A program made the position numbers and the translations under genes. The notes under the pieces were generated by a model. The model worked only from the letters and a program-made list of their open reading frames with translations. It was not told where the DNA came from and made no database searches. 64,000 nucleotides of DNA from Costus lasius (lineage: Eukaryota > Streptophyta > Magnoliopsida > Zingiberales > Costaceae). Positions within the stretch are counted from its first letter, which is position 1, and every line of letters starts with the position of its first letter. This document shows positions 57,230-64,000 of this stretch, in pieces. Location: contig CM050446.2 in assembly GCA_027563935.2 (NCBI GenBank), forward strand, positions 109,224,499 through 109,288,498, written 5' to 3'.

Positions 57230-58990
57230 ATGCGCAGAACTCTACGGTCGGGAGAACTAATACCTGCCGATCCTGAAATTGAGAAGACCTTCCGACACCG
57301 TAGAAAAGCTACGTCCAAGGCAACTCGTCCAGAAGAATTTCTTGAAAAGCTTAAGATGGACAACCGCCGAACACTTAGAGACTTTGCTTCACCAAACGCA
57401 CAAGGCCTACATACCAGTATTACTCGGCCTCCGATCGAGGCAAATAATTTTGAAATCAAGCCGGCACTTGTGAACATGGTGACCCAACATCAATTCGGAG
57501 GTTCGCCACTTGAGGATCGGAATTTGCATCTGTCCATCTTTCTTGAAGTATGTGACATGCTAAAGATGAATGGAGTTTCGGATGACGCGTTACAATTGAG
57601 GCTATTTCTATTTTCATTACGGGACCATGCTCGTGCTTGGCTGCACTCACTCTCATCTGGATCTATCTCGACATGGGGGTAGCTCTCCACTGCTTTCTTT
57701 TCTAAATATTTTCCGCCAAGCAAAACGGCCCAATTAAGAGCTCAGATCATTAATTTTGCTCAAAGGGACAACGAGTCGCTATGTGAAGCGTGGGATCGCT
57801 TCAAAGAATATCAAATGATGTGCCCTCACCATGGCATGGAGAAGTGGTTTCTCATCCACACATTTTATAGCGGTCTCAACTACAATACCAGACTTACCAT
57901 CGATGCGGTAGCTGGTGGTGCATTGATGAGCAAGGAAATTGATGAAGCTTTCAATCTAATAGAAGATATGGCAATGAACCACCACCAGTGGTCAACTGAG
58001 AGGGCAGGACCATCTAAAGCGAGTGGTAAATTTGAATTGGATACCTTGACTTCCATAGCAGCCAAAGTTGATTCTTTAGCTCACAAGTTTGATACATGGG
58101 AGCTGAACTCCTCCATTGCATTGGTCAACAGTGTCTCTTAGGAGAATGGTGCTGCGTTAGGGCAAGCTTCAACCGATTACCAAATGGGACCTCCTCCTTT
58201 TGGGGACTCAGCACCGGACCAGGTAAATGCTCTCAACAGTTTCCCATTAAGATCGCAACCCGATCCATACTCCAACACGTATAACCCTGGGTGAAAGAGC
58301 CACCGAAACTTCTCTTACCGCAACAACAATGCAGCACAACAACCCGAGTATAGACAACCCGCGGGATTCCAGCAACATAGACAGCCACCTCCACATCAAC
58401 CAGCAAAATCAAGTTTGGAATCCATGTTCGAAAGTTTTATGGCTAGTCAAGCTAAGCAAATTGAACACGTGTCCAAACAGAATGAGCGCATGAACGAGAC
58501 TATCCAACAACTGGCTTCTCAAGTTGAAGCTTTAACCACGCATGGAAGGATGCTTGAAACCCAGATTGCGCAGCAGGCCTCGTCATCATCTAGACCTCTC
58601 GGGAGACTTCCGGGATAGCCCGAGGCCAACCCTAGAGAACAGTGCAATGCCATCATTACCTGCAGTGGGAAGCAACTTGATGAGCCTAGAGTAGAGCTGG
58701 ATGTGGAAAAGGATACCGAGCTAGAAATCTTGAGGAAGGAAGGGATTGGTATGGAAGGACCCAATGTTGAACAAGAGAAGAACAAGGAACTGGCATACAC
58801 ACCACCTCCTCCTTATATGCTGGCTATCCCTTTTCCGCAAAGATTGGCGAAGGTGAAACTTGATCGCCAATTTGGTAAATTCTTATAGGTTCTCAAGAAG
58901 TTGTATATCAATATCCCTTTTACAGATGCACTTGCACAGATGCCATCTTATGCGAAGTTCCTTAAGGAAATATTCTCTAATAAGAGAAAA
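57230..58990 (+). pseudogene. Athila gag, five premature stops
   Basis: Starts at ATG 57230, 167 bp after the PBS. One reading frame carries Gag throughout: IEANNFEIKPALVNMV and QFGGSPLEDRNLHLSIFLEV (about 57437-57550), LRLFLFSLRDHARAWLHSL, a stop at 57680, ALMSKEIDEAFNLIEDMAMN, and a coiled-coil-like QIEHVSKQNERMNETIQQLA (about 58455). In-frame stops occur at 57680, 58139, 58292, 58616 and 58886, but there are no frameshifts until about 59000, so decay is mainly by substitution. Confidence 0.88.
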
Positions 58991-60742
58991 ATTAGAAGTA
59001 CAAGGAACCGTGGCGCTGACAGAGGAGTGCAGTGCCATAATTCAAAACAAATTGCCTCCTAAGCTAAAAGACCCTGACAGTTTCTCAATCCCGTGTCAGA
59101 TTGGGAACGTGAGCTTTGATCGCGCTCTATGCGACCTTGGAGCTAGTGTCAGTCTTATACCGCTCTCGATCTGCAAGAAATTGGATATGGGGGAACTAAA
59201 GAAGACATGTATCTCGTTGCAACTTGCCGACCGCTCGGTTCGGAACCCAATGGGCATATTAGAGGACATACCAATCAAAGTCAGTAAATTCTTTATTCCG
59301 GCTGACTTCGTTGTATTGGAGATGGAAGAGGATGCCCGACTTCCCATAATACTTGGCCGACCTTTCCTGGCCACTACTGGTGCCGTAATTGATGTCAAAA
59401 ATGGGAAGCTTACGTTGAATGTCGGTGAGGACGTTTTCGATTTTGACATTTCTGAATGCCTAAGGTGCCCTTCTTTTGCATGGACTTTCTATAGCGTAGA
59501 TCTTGTGGAGGATGAGTTGAGTAGCACATGCACTATTATCGACAATTCCGATCCCCTGGAGAAATGCCTCCCCAAAAATGAAAAAGAAGAAGCTGATTCC
59601 GAGGCGTCATCTATCGCGGTAAAAGCTGTCAAGGAGGTCGAACTTAACCCATTACCGGATAATTTGATGTATGAATTCTTGGGCTCAAATTCCACTTTAC
59701 CGGTGATAGTAAACGCGGATCTTGATAAGGTACAAACTCAACTACTTTTGGATACTCTTAGAGGATACAAGAATGTGATTGGGTATAAATTAGAAGACAT
59801 CAAAGGTATTAATCCCTCCACTTGCATGCATAAGATATTTTTGGAGGAAGGCTGCAAACCCATCGTTGAAGTCCAAAGACGACTTAACCCAAACTTGAAA
59901 GAAGTGGTGAAAAAGGAGATTTTGAAGCTTCTCGATGCGGGGGTAATTTACCCCATCTCCGATAGTGAGTGGGTGAGTCTGGTACATGTCGTGCCAAAGA
60001 AAGGAGGCACAATGGTAGTCAAGAATGATAAAGATAAACTAATACCGACACGGATGGTAACAGGTTAACGAATGTGTATCGACTTCCGTAAATTAAATAA
60101 AGCCACCCGCAAAGATCACTACCCTTTACCCTTCATCGATTAAATGTTAGAACGTCTTGCTAACAACTCTCATTTTTGTTTTCTAAATGGATATTCTGGG
60201 TTCCTACAGATTCCTATCCACCCGGAGGATCAAGAAAAAATGACGTTCACTTGCCCCTATGGCACATTTGCTTACCGGCGAATGCCATTCGGGTTGTGCA
60301 ACGCTCCGGCCACGTTCCAACGTTGTATGACTGTAATATTTTTAGATCTTGTGGAGGATGTGATGGATATATTCATGGATGACTTCTCCGTATATGGGTC
60401 GGTCCTCTTTTGATGTTTGCCTTGCTAACTTGTCTCGTGTCTTGCAGTGGTGCCAAGAGGCTGACCTTGTGCTGAACTGGGAAAAATGCCATTTTATGGT
60501 ACAGGAGGGCATCGTGCTGGGGCACTTAGTATCAAAGAGAGGAATAGAGGTGGACAAGGCGAAAGTCGATGCAATTGAGAAGCTACCACCTCCAACTTCT
60601 GTGAAAGCAATTTGGAGCTTCTTGGGCCATGCCGGGTTTTATCGGCGATTTATAAAAGATTTTTCAAAAATATCTAGACCCTTAACCTGTCTTCTCGCTA
60701 AGGATATACCTTTTATTTTTGACAGGGATTGTTTGCAATCCG
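58991..60742 (+). pseudogene. Athila protease and reverse transcriptase, broken
   Basis: After a frameshift at about 59000 the frame runs CSAIIQNKLPPKLKDPDS into the retropepsin block CDLGASVSLIP (59130-59162). Athila proteases carry DLGAS in place of the common DSGAS. ILGRPFLATTGAVIDV follows at about 59350. RT begins at about 59860; conserved boxes include RMCIDFRKLNKATRKDHYPL (60068 on), YRRMPFGLCNAPATFQR and the active site FMDD (60372-60383). Damage: a TAA at 60066, a TAA at 60141 and a frameshift near 60397. RT connection sequence ends at about 60740, where pol is deleted. Confidence 0.88.
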
Positions 60743-61138
60743 TACGCTGAACTTTGACTTAAAATCTGCTGGTGAGAAACGTTTGCTACAACTTGATGAA
60801 CTCGATAAAGTACAATTGAGTGCCTACAAGAATGCTCGCATCTATAAGGAGCGCACAAAGAAATGACATGATCAAAAAATCTTAAGAAGGAATTCAAAGA
60901 AGGGGATCAAGTACTCTTGTTCAACTCTAGGCTTAAACTATTCCCAGGGAAGCTGAAGACACGATGGTCTAGACCTTTTACCATTAAGAAGGTCTACCCT
61001 TTGGGGGCAATTGAGATCAATAATAGGGAATCTGGAACTTTCATGATTAATGGACAGCGTTTAAAGCACTATTTCACTCATGAGCCACTTGAGGAGCTGA
61101 GCGTTGTCCACCTCTCCAATCCCCTCAAACCACCTTGA
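60743..61138 (+). pseudogene. Athila integrase C-terminal remnant after a large pol deletion
   Basis: From about 60742 the frame reads TLNFDLKSAGEKRLLQLDEL, AYKNARIYKERTKK and, after a stop and frame shift, GDQVLLFNSRLKLFPGKLKT then RWSRPFTIKKVYPLGAIEI to the stop at 61138. This is the integrase C-terminal domain. RNase H, the integrase zinc domain and the catalytic DDE core are absent: RT joins directly to this tail, a deletion of pol of probably 2 kb or more. Confidence 0.82.
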
Positions 61139-62289
61139 CATGGCACTAAGGTCAAGCCAAAGACCTTAAAATGGCGCTTCTTGGGAGGCAACCCAAGCTC
61201 TCTTCTTTATCTTGCTAGTTCTTTTAGTAGTTAGCTTAATGGTATTTTCATTCTTATGAGTTGTGATGGTATTTTGACTTAGAGATGACCTGCCTAATCC
61301 CACCCTATCTTGATTTTTGTTGACCATTTGCTTACTTCTACTCTTTTTGTGTCGTTTGCTTAACTAAGCGTATGCTCTACTAATCCCCCTTGTAGCTAAC
61401 TCTATGGCATTTTCACTTGTTGCTTTTATGTGTTGTGCTGCGATGGTATTTTGATGGTGTGTGATGGTATTTTGATGCTGTTGACCACTTCCCTACTTTT
61501 ACTCTCTTCATGTAGTTTATTTAGCTATGTGTTTACTTTGCTGATGCTTTAGGTGGTTTATTCCATGATATTTACACTTAGCCTTGTCCCTTGATGGTGT
61601 TGAGATGGTATTGTGATGGTATTTGCTCTTGCTCTATTTTGATTACTTTGTGGGGCCTAATTATGTATTTATCATTGTTCAGGGTTGACATGGGTGAAAT
61701 TGGGGGTTACTTGCGTTATTTCCAGAATTTCATAGTCGGCTCGATGATAATAGTCACACCCGTGACTTCTGGAGCCAATTCTGCTTCCCTGACTCCCAAT
61801 CCACAGAGTGTTTCCTGGCTTACCCAGCGATGCCGGTCTTGCCTGTGGTCTTTTCATCTAATTCTGCTACCTTGATGGTCTCCAGTTCCTACTCTACAGA
61901 ATATTCCACGGTCGGCCCAGCGACAGGGGTCGAACCGAGGTTCCCGCAGCTGCATTCCATGTTACGAGTTCCGTTCTCCACAGAAAGTTCCTCGGACCGC
62001 CCAGTGATTAAAACCTCAGCCCGCGGAATTTCGGACCCTGGAGGCGACTCTGCAGCACAAGTTAAGTTTTGTACAGAAAGTTCCTCAGGGGACCAGGCGA
62101 CTTAAACCTCAGGCCGTGGTTTCTGGAGGCAAGTTCTGCCGAGGAAAACATGAAAACCAAGTTTTGTACAGAAAGATCCTCGAGGAGCCCTGTGACCGAA
62201 ACCTCAGCCCGTGGGTTCCTGAGGCAGATCTGCAGCGCAAGTCTTTGGAGTTCCAGTTTGGCACATAATGTATCTCGGGGCACCCAGCG
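61139..62289 (+). other. Athila 3' non-coding region with degenerate 90-bp repeats
   Basis: 61230-61640 repeats 'GATGGTATTTTGATGG(T/C)' motifs. 61790-62310 holds five or six degenerate units of about 90 bp sharing ACAGAAAGTTCCTCGG, CCCAG.GA and AACCTCAGCCCG.GG. No coding signal. Confidence 0.65.
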
Positions 62290-63880
62290 ATGACAACCAT
62301 GCCCCGAGGTTTTCGGTGGGGCCCTCCACTTAACTTCAAATTTCCCTATGCTTATACCCTGCATCCGCTTGCGTTCCCCTCACTTCACTGCCCCGATCTT
62401 TTCTCACCCTGTGAAAACCCTAACTCTGCCCCCCGCCCCTTTTCGTCGCCCTTCTCTCCCACCACCTCGCCGGAGTCCTTTCCCCTCCATCCCTCCATGG
62501 CACCTCGCAAAGTGTGCGCCACCAAGGCCTCCACTAGCAAGCATCCACGCGCGCCTTCGCCCCCTCCTCCTGCTCCCGCGCCGGCCCCTCCGAGCGATCT
62601 TGAAAGCCCTGCCACATATCGCCGACATCGGGCAGGGAAGCAACCTGCTCGCTCTCCAACTCCTCCTTCACCACACAACCCGGCATTCCACCTTACAACC
62701 GAAGGGCAAACCATCTGCTTCCGCGACGTCGCCCACGAGGCCCACTATTTCATCCTCTCCAGGCGGTGGATCGCCAACACTCGGTACTTGGATGCCCCGA
62801 CTTTGGTATAGCTGGGACTTCTCAATGACATTCTTTGGCTCTTCTGGAACCTCGGTTGGGAGAAATTTCTGAATCAAGTATCTCCAACACACATCAGGCT
62901 CACCCTTGAGGTACTCAGTTCCTTCTCCACTCGGCGGTCTGGCCCTAACAATGAAATCTTCCTGATTTGCTTCTGACTGAACAATGTTGAGTATCGCCTC
63001 CCTCTTGAGGACTTCAACACCATCTATGGCTTTCCACTGGACGTCGAGCTTCATAAGCCCTGTGGAACCTGGGAAGATGAATTCTGGCACTCCATTTCAT
63101 CAAAAGCTCACTATTCTTCAAAGAACGTGTGAGCCAGTGCCATCTCCAACCCATGTCTCCGGTACACTCATCGGCTCCTGTCCAACACGACCTTTGCTCG
63201 TGGCAACAGCGACTGCATGCTGCGCCACATTGAACTCATCTACCTTTGGGCCATGTTGAACTAGTTTCCTTGAACTCTGGTTATCATCTGGCCAAACATC
63301 TAGAACATGTTGGCCGCACCTCAAAAGGGACTATCGCAATTGGTGGCTTACTGACTCCATTGGCCCTGCACTTGGGGCACAATCCATATGGCACACCTGA
63401 GGCTAAAGGGAGCAGGCGACTTGACATTGAGGCTTGTATAGCAATGAAATGATCTTCCGCCGAGGCAATGTCTACCTCCTCACGCTCCGTGGCAGCCTCC
63501 ACACCATCCCACTGCCGAACACTGTGTGCACATCGGTTAGATTCCACGACAACTGGAACATCATTCCCGAAGATGCAGATGCCCCTGCCCCTCCTTCAGC
63601 TGTTCCTGCTCCTTTCACTTCTGGACCGCCACCGAGAGCTCCTCATGAGCCCACCACCCATGACCTCTTGCAATCCATACTTCAGCAGCTCCAAACTCAG
63701 GGAAACCAGATTAGCACTTTGATGGAAAATGTACAGTGCATGTACACCTTCCTCCGTTCGCGTTTCCCCGATTTTCGGAGCACCACCCCTTATCAGCGCC
63801 AGGCGGCCACTGATGTGACTTCTTCGGGCTCTTCTGCCGCTTCTTCTAACAATCTCAGCGACGCGGGGGAATGACTCCCG
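62290..63880 (+). pseudogene. Athila post-pol ORF (plant retroelement ORF of unknown function), broken
   Basis: A GC-rich ORF, probably from ATG 62497 (MAPRKVCATKASTSKHPRAP), begins with a Pro/Ala-rich N-terminus, then HLTTEGQTICFRDVAHEAHY and FILSRRWIANTRYLDAPTL (62692-62808). After a stop it continues in pieces: FARGNSDCMLRHIELIYLWA (about 63193), SGYHLAKHLEHVGRTSKGTI (63273), and, after a one-base loss near 63446, MIFRRGNVYLLTLRGSLHTI. It ends at the stop at 63872 with a Gln-rich, coiled-coil-like segment (SILQQLQTQGNQISTLMENV). This layout matches the second ORF of Athila-like plant elements, annotated elsewhere as a 'putative plant transposon protein'; its role is not known to me. Confidence 0.7.
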
Positions 63881-63910
63881 CTACTCGCGGGGGAATGACT
63901 CCCGCTACTA
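63863..63910 (+). repeat. 24-bp tandem duplication over the ORF stop codon
   Basis: GCGGGGGAATGACTCCCGCT then ACTC occurs twice in a row (63863 and 63887). The TGA in the first copy ends the post-pol ORF. Confidence 0.92.
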
Positions 63911-64000
63911 GAGTTGTGAGTTCTTTACAACCCCCCACCATTTTTGTACTCCACACTGTTTTTCTATTTTGGCATCAGGGACGATGCCTCATTTTATCAT

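Larger units (their letters stand above)
55617..64000 (+). mobile_element. Athila-type Ty3/gypsy element (5' part; 3' LTR outside the window)
   Basis: 5' LTR, tRNA-Asp PBS, gag, protease, RT, a remnant of integrase, a long 3' non-coding repeat region and a post-pol ORF, all on the plus strand. The sequence ends at GGGACGATGCC, typical of Athila just before the PPT and 3' LTR. It is disabled by stops, frameshifts and a large deletion in pol. Its left flank (ACCGG) gives the expected TSD sequence to look for after the 3' LTR. Confidence 0.9.

Noticed and set aside
62385..62714. Gly/Arg-rich antisense frame (and 62404-62643)
   Set aside because: Shadow of the GC-rich post-pol ORF on the plus strand.

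Overview
This is a stretch of a flowering-plant nuclear genome dominated by nested, decayed transposable elements. Only two host genes can be supported. One is a three-exon gene for a small UPF0203 (TRIAP1/Mdm35-type) twin-CX9C protein on the minus strand (12938-14091). The other is an intronless CYP77A cytochrome P450 on the plus strand (24620-26134). The very GC-rich P450 in AT-rich surroundings, and the UPF0203 sequence, fit a monocot. That assignment is inference; nothing in the window fixes the species.

Layout: 0-11 kb holds a decayed Ty3/gypsy element (gag, protease, RT, RNase H, integrase, probable 3' LTR) split by a 3.4-kb hAT element whose 8-bp target-site duplication (TSD) sits inside the RNase H frame. 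11-12.4 kb is a GC-rich repeat block. 12.9-14.1 kb is the UPF0203 gene. 14-24 kb is AT-rich intergenic DNA with small TIR elements, an (AT)n tract, a fold-back structure, a 21-bp minisatellite and the left arm of an inverted repeat. The P450 follows at 24.6-26.1 kb with the matching right arm at 27.1-27.4 kb.

29.9-39 kb holds a block of different tandem arrays that looks like a very long LTR, a related shorter copy at 38 kb, a LINE 3' end, and a broken plant-mobile-domain (PMD) gene interrupted by an Athila-type solo LTR with a perfect 5-bp TSD. 39.9-44.2 kb is a second hAT transposase gene carrying a 2-kb nested insertion: a hAT-type TIR element that itself contains an Athila solo LTR. 47.1-53.4 kb is a minus-strand, apparently non-autonomous Copia element with two LTRs, PBS, PPT, a gag remnant and many strong hairpins. 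55.1-55.6 kb is another Copia gag-protease fragment cut by an Athila element that fills the rest of the window (5' LTR, tRNA-Asp PBS, gag, protease, RT, integrase C-terminus and a post-pol ORF), missing most of RNase H and integrase.

The TSDs give a readable insertion order at five places. The host genes do not form a functional cluster. No prokaryotic-type system, tRNA or rRNA gene was seen. The least expected signals are the hairpin family with a shared loop in the Copia leader, the heptad-coding 21-bp minisatellite, the inverted repeat around CYP77A, and the frame-restoring nested insertions.
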